From: Poronia punctata
Taxonomy: Eukaryota; Ascomycota; Sordariomycetes; Xylariales; Xylariaceae
Length of the DNA: 64,000 bases
Direction: 5' to 3'
Assembly (NCBI GenBank): GCA_022579005.1
Contig: MU401630.1
Span: 1-64,000 of the forward strand
Position 1 is the first letter of the stretch. The number at the start of each line of letters is the position of its first letter. The translations under genes and the position numbers were made by a program. Below, one piece after another: positions 35,801 through 47,094 of this stretch. The notes under the pieces were generated by a model. The model was not told the origin of the DNA. It saw nothing but the letters and a program-made list of their open reading frames with translations, and made no database searches.

Positions 35801-36101
35801 TTACTTTCACCTTTGAAAACCAGAAAGACTACAGAATATAAGACGGAAATACCCAATCTTCCACGCTGCGATCGTCTTCTCATAGCAATAGGCCGTTTAC
35901 TGTCAGTACATTCTTTTACCCTTTCATCGTCCGCCTGGCCTGATGATACTGTTATGGTTGGGTGGTTGGGTGGCTTGCTGCCATTGTCTTAACATTGCTG
36001 GGTTATTTGAGAACACGAGGATGACGTGCAGTGCAAACCAACTGATTGGCAACTTTAAACAGGCCTTCCATCCTCCAACCCGGCCATCGCTCAACAGCAC
36101 A
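32814..36101. other. Gene-poor spacer
   Basis: 3.3 kb. A short AGT/AAT microsatellite lies at about 33176-33197. Many short frames, none with family features. Scattered TACCTA/TAGGTA words. The right end should carry the promoter of the coiled-coil gene; an in-frame ATG at 35943 would extend that gene upstream by 53 residues. Confidence 0.45.
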
Positions 36102-38030
36102 ATGATAACCCATGGGGTAAAACGGAAGGCTCCAGGCTCCTCTTCTCAGCCGTTACAGAGGGAAATAAGCGGGAGCCCAAAGCCGCCACATCCTCCCCCA
36201 GATCCCATGAGACCTCCAGATACCGCCAGCGGCCTCCATGGCTCAGCACAGGAGAGCGAGACTGGGGAAACCGATTATATGACCTACGCATATCAGAAAG
36301 GTGTGCCCTCAAGTTTTGACCTACAGATCAAGGAACACGAAGCGCGGATCCGGTCGCTCGAGGATGCCGAAGACTCGGCAATTGGGGCCATGCGACAGGT
36401 TCGAGACGAGGTACTACCGCGTCTAGATGCTCTGGCGCCAACTGTTTACTCACATAACAATGCCATTGAAGAACTCTCCAACCACCTTGCCGTCAGCCTT
36501 GGTAACTCCTCAGGCGACATAACTGACTACATAAGGGAGATCGCGAGCCAGATGGTCATGCCGCTAACCAGGAGTTTTACGGGCATGGCAGAGACTATCA
36601 AGCAGCTCCAAGAAGAGAATATCAAAATAAAAACCATGATAGGAAGCCACGAGGAGAAACTCACAGAACAGGGGCAGCAGCTTGTCTATGCTGAGGCTAA
36701 ATTAGTCGAAATTCAGCGTAAAAGCTTACCTACCAGGGTAAAAGACGTTGAAGAGAGCGTAGTTGACCACGGTATACGGCTGGGGCAGCATGCCGAACGC
36801 CTGACGGGGCAAAACAGGTTACTAGAGTCGTTACAGGATACGGTCGATATTCTAGTAGGTTCTACATATGTCGTTCCGGATAAACGACGCTCGTCCCTGG
36901 TTAACCTTAATACTCGATAGGATGGGAGCGTTTCGGCAATAAGACGAAGCCCCGGTCCTCAAGTAAATCAAGCTGACATTGCGGCGATTTTTAAACTCCA
37001 TCAGCATCGCCTAGAGTATCTAGAGAGAACGGCCATGGAGAGAACATTCCAGCATCAGATCGGCCATGCACAAAAGGAACAACTACCGAACCCAATTAGC
37101 CCGCCGAGCCGCTCACTTCTAGGTAATAAAGATATAGAACCCAGTGTTGCTACTACACTTGAGGCCCCTACCGAAAGCCGAATTGAAATCTTGAGACGGG
37201 CAGATTTTCAAAATCCGGAGGATCTCGCAAGTCTGCAAGAACTTGAAGAGGAATTACTTCATGAGCCACTATATTCCGAATCAGACGAATGTGAAAATGC
37301 TTGCTACACAGTCCAGCGAGGGGGGGTTGACATGTGGTCTTGGCTCCGGTGTTATAGACGGAAGGCTCCGAAACTTATGTCAAGATTCTGGCAAAGAGAG
37401 GAATGGCTAAATTATCCAGCCATCATCGAATTAAAACCACGCGGCCATGGACCCACAGGCAAAACATTGCCGCGCTACGTCTACGAGATCGGAGAGGTTT
37501 TCAGCCGTAAGGTGGTTCCAGAAGACCGCGGGGGACAGATGACTCAGCGCTCGACCGGATACCACCTTGTTGTCGACGTCACGAGGGCTGAAAAGTCGCT
37601 GTGGCTAGTCTATCGTTACGAAGAGCTCGACGACGACGATAAAAGCCTGAAACAGACTATTACATATGTACGCGACACCTTCTGGCATCCGTTCGCAAGC
37701 GTGGGCGAGTTTGATATCGCCATGATTTTCGAGCGGTTCGAAGACTGGAAAGGATCAGATACACCTGTGGGGGCTTTCACGAAGTCCAAGATCCTGGTAC
37801 GGGACACAGGATGCGTCGTCCAACCAAGGTTTATTGAACCGGTTTTGGCGAAACTGAAAGTTGAGATCCAGCGGGGCTGGAACCCGACAGGCAAGCGGCA
37901 GGGCGGGAACGCGACACCGACGACACAAGAAAGGGCGATCGCTAATCGTGTCTCCGAGGGCGAGCGAGGCGACGATGTGGAAAACACCGCTCGGCCCAGC
38001 ATCGGACCCAATGTGATGAGCGATATCTAA
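36102..38030 (+). CDS. Unrecognised coiled-coil protein with conserved-looking C-terminal domain
   Basis: Two exons, 36102-36854 and 36921-38030; 620 residues. I do not recognise the family. The N-terminus is Pro/Ser-rich with a basic KRKAPG patch (possible nuclear signal). Residues about 65-250 are rich in charged heptads (IKEHEARIRSLEDAEDSAIG, ETIKQLQEENIKIKTMI), consistent with long coiled coils. The C-terminal 200 residues are more globular (VDMWSWLRCYRRKAPKLMSRF, YHLVVDVTRAEKSLWLVYRY). The TAG at 36918-36920 would end the frame, but it is also the acceptor of a plausible 66-nt intron starting GTAGGT at 36855; removing it joins the halves in phase 0. An alternative ATG at 35943 is in frame. 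If the intron is not real, the gene is nonsense-broken. Confidence 0.65.
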
Positions 38031-40921
38031 ACTACTCTAGTGGTACACTCCACGAGAACTTCGTCCGTGTCGGGTAAGAGAAACGACCGTTGTCCTCATC
38101 ACATTCAAGCAAGAGATCACATGCTAAACTAAACTTTAACTTGGAATTACCCTCTCTCTCGGTACGCGCCGCCTCTATGATACCTATCTTTCGCCGATGG
38201 ACTGGAGAAGTTGCGTAACCTTACATGTCTATAGCCCTCCACCTTAGCTGAGCCCCAGCATGTAACGTTATAACTGCTAGGTTAGATGGAAGGGGCCAAA
38301 GTATGTTGGGGTGTGGTTAGGGAGGGGGGTTTTTTTGGTAGCTGTTATAATCAACACCCCAGGAGGTGTACGCGGGGCTGGCGGGGTATCTCCCCCGCAT
38401 CCCATTCTCCCTGGACGCCCATGGGACCCTAGAACGCGACCAGTGCAAAGGAGAGAATGTGAGTTTCCCCGAGATATTCCATGTGCTGAAGAACGAGAGC
38501 CCAAGATGATTAATAACTGTCCGTAACTACTGTACATATGCGAGGAAGTACGCGTAGGAATCTGAGAAATCCATAGGACTAATTAATGAAAGGGCTAGGG
38601 GCCGGATAGAATGTCCCTCCCTGTTCGGCATCTCCGCTTTTGCGAGTAGACTCGGCTTCGGTTCTCGTCAGTCGGGGGCTTTGGTATCGGTAAGTGCCTC
38701 TCACCCACGGCAAATGGTTTCCGTAAGCTCCTCCGGCATAATCACAGAAGATTCACACAGCGACGAGGTATGCCAGCTGCTACACAAGCTTTTCTAATAG
38801 GTAGCACAAACAGCCCGCGAGACTCTTAAGTGGTTGCGCTTACGAGTACGGGCGGGGATACATACCATTGTACTACGAGTATAGCGTAGCACAAGAGCCG
38901 CGACTAAGGTTATAAGGTAGGGGATGTGGCGGCACTTACCGTACATAATAGTCTAATAGATTGGTCATGTATGTACTACATATTCATATGTGTGTGTACA
39001 TGCATGCAAGGTTAAGGTAGGTATATCACAGCCCAGTGAACAGCAAAAGTGTCCGTGCTCAGAAACCATATCATCAACTCTGCCGTGTCTGGTTATTGCA
39101 CTCCAAAGACCACCACCGACTTATACGTGTACGTGTATATCGTACATGTTTAACCTTGAATATGTGTATGAGTGGTACAAGGTGAGGCTAATCGGGTTCC
39201 TGCCCCTGACTGTCATTCAAGACGGAAAGATCCTGTGATTCTTTCGAGACCCTCCCTTTTCTGTAATTATCTACGCGAAGCACCGTTCGCTGAGCTTCCA
39301 CAGAAAAGTAAATTGAACAAATCCAAGTGGAGAGAGGGCAGGGGAGGGATTGCGGGATTGTGGAGAGAAATAAAATGAGCTCTTCCTGTGAGTTGGGGCC
39401 ACCCAGACCGGTATAGGTAAAGCCCGTACAGTGTTATTCCATATAATAAGCTACAAGGATTCGAGCTGCCGAGTAGGTATTAGGTATTTCTTCCCCCGCA
39501 AAAGCGGGAATGGCCTGGCCTGATGGAAAAAGTGTCGATGCTACCATCTTCCCCAGCTTTACCTACGATACATACCTACTTACTTGTACACGTATTAATA
39601 TGTATTATTACATACCGCAAATTCCCAGCTCGTACGTTTTACTAGCCCGCTCTATACGCTAGACAAACCGAAAGGCGTCTGTAACAAGCAAGCGCTAGGA
39701 GCAAAAGTATGTTCGTTTCTATGAAAATACAAAAAACATGAAGAGAACCTTAATAAATAAGAAAAAGAAAAGACCCGAGAGCTATGTTAGAAGACATACG
39801 AGCCTGTTCTGTTAGGGCTTAGCGTGTAGAGCTGAGAATTTGTGGTTCTGTGTTACCGATGATGTGTCTGTCCCTCTACTTCAAGCTTTCTTCTGCTCGT
39901 AAACACCGGTGCAACGGAAAGTACAACCTAGCAAATATATGTACACGATGCAGATTGTATTTTCTAGGTTATACCTTCTTGTTCAACCTCAATTTCCGCG
40001 CCTTTACGAGCATTCATCTCTTGGGAGGATGAAGAAAAAAGCTCACTTGCTCCCTGTAGACTTGTCTTGTCATTCCATGTATGTATTCGTAAGCAATAAA
40101 ATGGTTCACTGGCGGACCAACATTATCTTGTGGCGCAACAAGTGCATATGAAGGAATCATACTACCGGGCCGGGGAGCGCGGGGTTACCTAACCTTATAG
40201 CAGTTGGGTGCACGACCCCATTGGCGAAACTTCCAACCCAAGCTTGCGCCCAGTCGCGCCAATATTGTCTTTCATCGGCCCTTTTTTTTTTTCTTTCTCG
40301 AACACACGATTCCTGTTTCTCGGAAGCGTATATTTAGTTCAGTGGATCATCATCAAGCCGTAGGGCGGGCAGAAAGGCTTAGGTTATGTTAATAAGTATT
40401 CCTGTAAAACAAGCTTTGGGATGCTCTGATTAGGTAAGTGTTTTGTTTTCAGCCCTGGGGAAAACGTAGAATGCAGAGAATCAAGAAAAGAAGGGTGACA
40501 AATACGATAGGTAGATAATAATTTTGTTTTCCACGGAATAGGGATATTTCTATTTTTAAACATTAAATTAGGGTTTCACCTTGAACACGGCAAGTTGTTC
40601 TGCCTATCGTAATACTTAACTTATGGTTTCTCATTTTGCCCTTCTTCTTTTGCTTACTCTCATCTACGAGTACGAGTACAGATCTTTCTTTGATCTGTGC
40701 CCGCAGTCCACATGGCCGACATGGAGCTAGACCAAGACATAGGTACTGCATATTGGGGGAGGGGGAGGCGGTATCACCCAGCCGGACTCATGGTTCCGTT
40801 CAGTCGGTCGTTATTCCCCATCGTTCAATGACGCCTTCCTTCTTTGGCGAGTGGTAATAATGAGGATTGTTCGCACTCCTGCCCACTTTTAGTCTCTATT
40901 CAATTGCCCGTTCCTTTGTAA
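38031..40921. other. Gene-poor spacer
   Basis: 2.9 kb with short frames lacking features and scattered TACCTA words. No RNA gene or repeat recognised. Confidence 0.45.
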
Positions 40922-41407
40922 CTGGGGCTCGAAAACGTTCGTCCCAGACCCCTAGAAGGACGTAAGCGAACAAGGGGCTAAATTTGACCAAGCATTGGCC
41001 ATGATCTCTGACCAATCTTGACGTTATGATTCCCCAGAACCCTGCGTTCGCAGAACTGCACCCAAGCTAATCCCGGTCTACATAATCTTCCTCCTCGTAC
41101 CTTCTTGTACTCGTAAAGGGATTTACGCGAACCTGCAAGTGACAATAACATCTATACCTACATGAGATATTCCGACGCACGATAGAGTGTGATGAACAAG
41201 GCTGTTAGATTAGGTACGTAGCGTATCCCCTGCGGGTGCAGTAATCGCTGTGCATATAAATATATAGCGGCCGTTGGGGAGATCGCCCGTCCCTTGTTTT
41301 TTTCGTGTTTACTCCCCGAGCCTGTTTCCGGATACGCTGGAGATTTGGTTACGCCTGGTTTCGACCGATACTGCGCGACATTTGACCGACACGCAGGAGA
41401 AACAGCG
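40922..41407 (+). promoter_or_regulatory. Putative beta-glucosidase promoter
   Basis: Sites resembling known fungal regulator motifs precede the GH3 gene: CTGGGG at 40922-40927 and its complement CCCCAG at 41032-41037 fit the CreA/CRE1 carbon-repression consensus SYGGRG. GGCTAA at 40976-40981 fits the XlnR/Xyr1 core. CCAAT is at 41012-41016, and a TATAAATATATA box is near 41255, about 150 bases before the ATG. All are short motifs that can occur by chance. Confidence 0.35.
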
Positions 41408-44400
41408 ATGCGGAGCTCTACAATTGGCGCCTTGTTGGCCGCCGCCTGCAGCGTCTCTGCGGCAACGGTATGTCTTCTTTTAGTAAAGTCTTGTGCGCCT
41501 ACTCGTCCCTGCCTCTCGCCTCACACCCGGGCTGAACCCTATCATTATATGGTTGGCCCGGTTTGCTAGTACTCGTTGTCTTGTTGCTCTAAATCGGTTG
41601 GCCCTACAACAGAGAGGGGGGGGGGGTTCCAGCTTCGAACTACCTGCAAGGGGTCGGTTGTTATACGTGGATAGGAATTCGGGGACGGAACAGTTCCAGT
41701 ATTAGAAAAGGATATACTCGGGACTTCAGATGTCATCTTGTAGAAAGAGTGTATTAACTAAACTGTATCCTTACAGCACGATTATCCCGTCGGTGGTTAT
41801 CCTTCCGACGACTTGGCTTTCTCCGAGCCTCACTACCCGTCACCATGGATGAGACCACAAGCGCCTGGCTGGGAGGAGGCTTATGTCAAAGCGCGAGACT
41901 TTGTCTCCCAGCTGACATTAGCTGAGAAGGTTAACCTAACGACCGGTGTCGGGTAAGTTGTAACTGTCGAGCATGGTGTGCCACGCTAGGGGACAAGACG
42001 CTTACTACCGTTATGTTCATAGCTGGATGAGTGCGCAATGTGTAGGCGAAACAGGAAGCGTTCCGCGGCTCGGGCTTCGCAGTCTCTGTGCGCAGGATGG
42101 CCCCGTTGGCATTCGCTTTGGTGATTACGCCTCCGTCTTCACTTCCGGTCAGACCGTGGCCGCTTCTTTCGACAAGGGCCTGATGTACCGCCGTGGTAAA
42201 GCGCTGGGTGAAGAGCACAAGGCAAAGGGTATCAACATGGCCCTCGGGCCCGTTGCTGGCCCACTCGGTCGTATTCCCGAAGGTGGTCGCAACTGGGAGG
42301 GTTTCTCGCCCGACCCGTATCTTACAGGTGTCGCCTTTGCCGAGACCATCAAGGGTCAACAAGACGCCGGCGTCATCGCCGTTGCGAAGCACTTCATCTT
42401 GAATGAGCAAGGTAGAGTAGCATAGCCCCCATCCCCCAATCTGTCCCGATGATGTTGGCTTACAATAATCAGAGCACTTCCGACAAGTTGGCGAATCGGT
42501 CGACCGAGGCTACAATATCTCGGAAACACTTTCGTCCAACTTGGACGACAAAACTATGCATGAGACCTACCTCTGGCCCTTTGTTGACGCCGTCAAGGCA
42601 GGTGTGGGCGGTATCATGTGCTCCTACCAGCAGATCAACAACAGCTACGGCTGCCAAAACTCCAAGACGCTGAACAACCTTCTCAAGGGTGAACTGGCCT
42701 TCCAAGGCTTCGTCATGAGCGACTGGCAAGCCCACCATTCCGGCGTGTCCGCTGCGCTCGCTGGCATGGACATGTCTATGCCTGGCGACACGGAATTCAA
42801 CACTGGTCTATCGTACTGGGGCGCCAATCTTACTATTGCCGTGCTGAACGGGACCGTGCCTCAGTACCGTGTCGACGATATGGCCATGAGGATCATGGCT
42901 GCCTTCTTCAAGTCTGGCCAGACTGTCGAGGGCCTCGAACCCATCAGCATGAGCTCCTGGACAGATGACACGTTCGGCTACCTCCATGCCTCGGTCAACG
43001 AGAACTACCAACAGGTCAATTGGCACGTGGATGTCCAGGCTGATCACAGCCACCTGATCCGGGAGGTTTCCTCCAAGTCGACCGTGCTACTGAAGAATGA
43101 GGGCGCGCTGCCCCTGAAGAGCCCCAAGTTCCTTGCCGTCATCGGCGAGGACGCCGGCCCCAACCCCCAGGGTCCGAACGGCTGCCCCGACCGTGGCTGT
43201 AACCAGGGCACACTTGCTTTGTCATGGGGTTCCGGCACAGCAAACTTCCCCTACCTCAACACCCCGCTCGATGCGCTCAGCCAGCAAGCTCTCGATGACC
43301 ATACCCGCCTCGAGGCGATACTAGACAACTACGCAACTGATGCGATCGAGGCTCTTGTCTCGCAGGAGAGCGCCACATCTTTGGTCTTTGTCAACGCGAA
43401 CTCGGGCGAGGGTTACATTGAAGTCGACGGTAACGAGGGCGACCGGAAGAACCTGACCCTCTGGGGCAACGGAGATGAATTGATCAAGACCGTCTCGGCA
43501 CAATGCAACAATACTATCGTCGTCATCCACTCGACCGGCCCCACCATTGTTACCGACTGGTACGACTCTCCCAACGTAACTGCCATTCTCTGGGCCGGTC
43601 TACCCGGACAGGAAAGCGGCCGCTCCATCGTCGATGTCCTCTACGGCAGGGTCAATCCCGCCGCCCGCACGCCTTTTACCTGGGCGGCCAAGCGTGAAGA
43701 CTACGGTACCGACATTCTGTACGAGCCCAACAACGGCAACGGTGCGCCTCAGCAGGACTTCACCGAGGGCAATTTCATCGATTACCGTGCCCTGGACAAG
43801 GCCGGCATCAAGCCCATCTTCGAATTCGGCTTTGGTCTGTCGTACACTAGCTTCGAGTACAGCAACCTAAAAGTAGACAAGACGGGCGCTGGTCCGTACG
43901 TTCCTACCGAGGGCAAAACCTCCAAGGCACCTACTTTCGGCAAGGTCTCCAAGAACATTGAGGACTACGCCTTCCCTAGCACCGTGCGTTACATCAGGGA
44001 GTTCGTCTACCCCTGGTTCAACACCACATCCTCGCTAAAAGAGGCATCTGCCGATCCCAAATACGGACAGAAGGCCGAGGAGTTCGTGCCTCCCGGTGCC
44101 CTTGACTCGCATGCCCAAGAGCTCCTGCGCTCCGCACCCGCTCTGACCGATGAGCCCGGTGGAAACCGCCACCTGTTTGACGAGCTGTACATCGTCACGG
44201 CCGATATCACTAACACGGGTGACGTGGTGGGCGAGGAAGTTCCCCAGCTGTATCTGTCGCTCGGCGGACACGACGATCCCAAGGTCGTCCTCCGTGGGTT
44301 CGACCGCATCCGCATCGACCCCGGCCAGACCGTCCAGTTCCGCGCGCCCCTCACACGTCGCGACGTGAGCAACTGGGACGTCGTTGCCCAAGACTGGGTC

Positions 44401-44475
44401 ATTACCAAACACCCCAAGACCGTCTACGTCGGTTCGAGCAGCCGAAAGCTGGCACTCAAGGCCAGGCTGCATTAA
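41408..44475 (+). CDS. Secreted GH3 beta-glucosidase
   Basis: Four exons: 41408-41467, 41777-41952, 42023-42411, 42473-44475; 875 residues. The first exon is exactly a signal peptide ([20 protein letters not shown]). The mature enzyme has the N-terminal barrel with [40 protein letters not shown] and [12 protein letters not shown], and the nucleophile Asp292 in [11 protein letters not shown]. The second alpha/beta domain begins near [14 protein letters not shown] and contains [14 protein letters not shown]; a C-terminal fibronectin III-like domain (about 740-870) has [15 protein letters not shown]. It hydrolyses terminal beta-D-glucosyl residues, releasing glucose from cellobiose and similar substrates outside the cell. 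Length matches fungal BGL1-type enzymes. Many N-glycosylation sequons. Intron 1 is unusually long (309 nt) for this window. Confidence 0.95.
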
Positions 44476-45420
44476 AAACTTATGGCGACGTATACCTAAT
44501 TTGTACCAGGTAGCTCTTGGTATTCAGGGGCGTTAAAATTTGGAGGCCACATCACATGCGACATTCATTTTGGTGAAATTTAGTTCTCAATTTGGAAGGG
44601 GCAAGTCATGTATATATGTCTACTTGTAATTATTAATACCTGAGCACAACATGTCGGTAATGTCAGGCCGGGAGGATGATGTGTGTACACCTTGATTTAC
44701 CTCGATATTATGAGGGTTAAACTATATATATGATAAGTAGAATCCCATGTTGGTCTAAAAGATAAGTCCCAAATTCTGCGAATGTCATAACCACTTCACA
44801 ATCCCCGTGACTATCTACCTACTCTAGTGAGTCCTCGGGATATGTTCACTCCCTCCTGTTATGGCATGCTATAATCGGAACCGCCGTCCCGAAATAGTCC
44901 CTAACCGGAGAATATAGAAGCTCCTTTCTCCCGTCCCCGCGGGTCCTATGAGACAACTTTCGAATCCGCAAGTAAACAGCAAGTTACGGCCCAAGGCATA
45001 GTCAATAATCGTGCTTTGAAATCTGGCTTCGGGAAGAAACAGCGTAGCCTCGTAGGTAATAATCACCGATGACGACATCCACATGCACAAAGGAAGCCAC
45101 TTCTGCTGAAATCGCCATACCAAGTAGGCAGGCATGGCACGCAAGGAAGCACCTGCAAACACCTTTACTCTATCGTCCTACAACATGTTCCCTTGTCAGA
45201 CTTTACAATATCCAAAGTATTTTTCCTCTCTCTAAAGTATTAGACACATTTGCACCTGACTTCTACTTGTCTCACACCAAAATAATCCCTATGATCAAGG
45301 CCCCAAAGCGAAAAACATTGAGCTCTAATAAGATATATGCCCCGACTAGACCAACATAATTATTCGACAAGAGATACAAACACTTGTTCCGTTTTCATCG
45401 CCCAACGGCCTACTCTGCAT
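44476..45420. other. Intergenic between the beta-glucosidase and the broken ankyrin gene
   Basis: 945 bases. A minus-strand frame at 44869-45162 has hydrophobic stretches but no ATG of its own and no recognised family. Nothing else seen. Confidence 0.4.
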
Positions 45421-46218
45421 ATGGATCCAGACTGCATCCCAAGTGATAGTGATAGTGGTAGTGATGCTCCTATCATATACCCGAGGGATTTGAGTATTCA
45501 CCCATATCGCTCATCGAAGCTTGCAGCGTGGGAGAAACTATCCATAATGACGGCCGTCCTGAGGGGCGCGACCAACTTTGATGGTTTCATGGAGCACATG
45601 ACGGAAGGATCGCAGAAGAGCATGGGCTCGTTTCTAGCGCAGCTCACATGGCATAAACGGAGGAACATATTGCTCGTCGCGATAAAGAGCGATCCCAACG
45701 GCCGTAAGTCTACAGTTATGCGATCCTCAAAAACAACAGTGGTTTCTCCAGTTATTCTATGTAGTCCCTACCCTCAAAAAGACACATCGCAAGTTTGCTT
45801 TAACTCGGATACTGTTTATATTTCGGAAGACCGACCACTGTTGAGGGCAATACAGGATTGGATTTGACTCACGTTAATTATGTTGATTACAGTTACCGCC
45901 CCATACATGCTCAGAAATGATACATTCCACAAGGGAGAGGAAGAGTTGCTGTTCAAGTTTGTTAACTAGCAGGACGACGACGGAATCACGCCACTACACG
46001 AGGCCGTAAAAGCCGGGTTCCACGGCCTGGTGAAAACCCTTCTCCGCAGAGGCGCCATTGCCGGGATCCGCGACAAAAACGGAGAAACGCCTTACAGCCT
46101 CGCGTTGGAAAAGAGAGACATACAAACACTGCTGATATTCGAGACACATTGGGCTAGCCTGGTTGGCCGACACGTAGATAGCGCTGATATTTTTGGAAGC
46201 GCTTTACTGGAATTTTAG
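45421..46218 (+). pseudogene. Ankyrin-repeat protein gene interrupted by a stop
   Basis: From ATG 45421 the first exon runs to 45703 (acidic Ser/Asp-rich start, then LSIHPYRSSKLAAWEKLSIM), with a GTAAGT donor. A 189-nt intron ends at TTACAG 45892, and exon 2 continues in phase as LTAPYMLRNDTFHKGEEELL to a TAG at 45967-45969. The same frame goes on at once with QDDDGITPLHEAVKAGFHGL VKTLLRRGA and NGETPYSLALEK, clear ankyrin-repeat sequence, to a stop at 46218. The TAG sits where CAG (a C-to-T change) or another sense codon would be expected. As it stands the product would be 119 residues without the ankyrin repeats, so a recently broken gene is likelier than a functional short one. Confidence 0.62.
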
Positions 46219-47002
46219 ATGAAAGGGAGTTGTACCGGAGTAGGGATAGGATAGACCCTCGCCTCGCGATATATATCAGAAGAGATAAAGGGGGCAAGTG
46301 GTTTCTGTCTGCTGCATCTTGGTCCGTTTAGCCATTGCAACTGCAGTCCGACGAACAACAGCGTCAGGTAAACCACCCCTATTCATAGACACCGCAGTCC
46401 TTCACAAGTTGTGAAGCTTCCCCCGAAAAGATATCTCCATCACACTCTTGCCCGTCTATTCGCAGGCTAATTACCTTGTCTCTTCTTCCAGCGCCTCTCT
46501 CGACATTCCTTCAAGACCAGAGTAACACTTGCTCAATTTTCTTGCCTTGCTACCCTAGGGCCGGCTACTAGGCTCTCAAGGACTACGTATCTGCCTACTG
46601 TTGGTACGACACGGAATAGGACAAGACTCACAAGAGATATGGGGAAAAGGGGGCATTTTGGGGCTCTAGCCAGCTGAATGAAACAGAACACGGGAAATAC
46701 ATGTATTATTTGTTTAAGAACAGCGCTGTTATGCTACATAGTTGATACCTTGGGTTTCTTTTCTTTTTGTGCGTGTTTTCCAATTGCAGTGTTACCGTAG
46801 CTGTGCAACATCAATCCTCTACGACAACCTGATGAGCTCGGTGTTTGTTTCGTGGATGGCTAAACATTATGATCTAGGAGCTGGAGCTTGCTCTTGGACA
46901 TAGAAGATGACCAAATGGATATACAGACAAGATGGAAGGGAAAAAAGAATAGAAGGACAGGAATAGGAACAATTGAATAAAAAGACGTGTAAAGGTCATC
47001 CT
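46219..47002. other. Spacer between the ankyrin pseudogene and the tRNA
   Basis: About 780 bases without recognised genes or repeats. Confidence 0.45.
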
Positions 47003-47007
47003 AAAAA
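47003..47007 (-). terminator. RNA polymerase III terminator of the tRNA gene
   Basis: On the minus strand a T5 run lies 15 bases beyond the tRNA 3' end, the standard pol III stop signal. Confidence 0.75.
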
Positions 47008-47022
47008 GTAACATCATATAGC

Positions 47023-47094
47023 TAGCTAGCGATTGTTTCGATCAATCGACCTCCGGGTTATGAGCCCGGCGCTCTTCCACTGAGCTAGCTAGCT
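47023..47094 (-). tRNA. Initiator tRNA-Met (CAT)
   Basis: 72 nt on the minus strand, no intron. All arms pair: acceptor AGCTAGC/GCTAGCT (7 bp), D stem GCTC/GAGC with a 7-nt loop containing GG, anticodon stem CCGGG/CCCGG with loop CTCATAA, variable loop AGGTC, T stem GATTG/CAATC with loop ATCGAAA, discriminator A. It shows the hallmarks of eukaryotic initiator tRNA: first pair A-T, three G-C pairs at the base of the anticodon stem, and A54 and A60 in the T loop instead of T54. It therefore starts translation and does not serve elongation. The region from AGTGGAAG through ATCGAAAC closely resembles yeast initiator tRNA. The acceptor stem halves are self-complementary words (AGCT/GCTAGC). Confidence 0.95.

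Noticed and set aside
44035..44472. Minus-strand frame of 145 residues opposite the beta-glucosidase 3' end
   Set aside because: Shadow of the GH3 coding exon; no family features and no promoter context.
44869..45162. Hydrophobic minus-strand frame of 97 residues
   Set aside because: Starts at a non-ATG codon; a TTTGCAG acceptor lies nearby, but no upstream exon or family could be identified.
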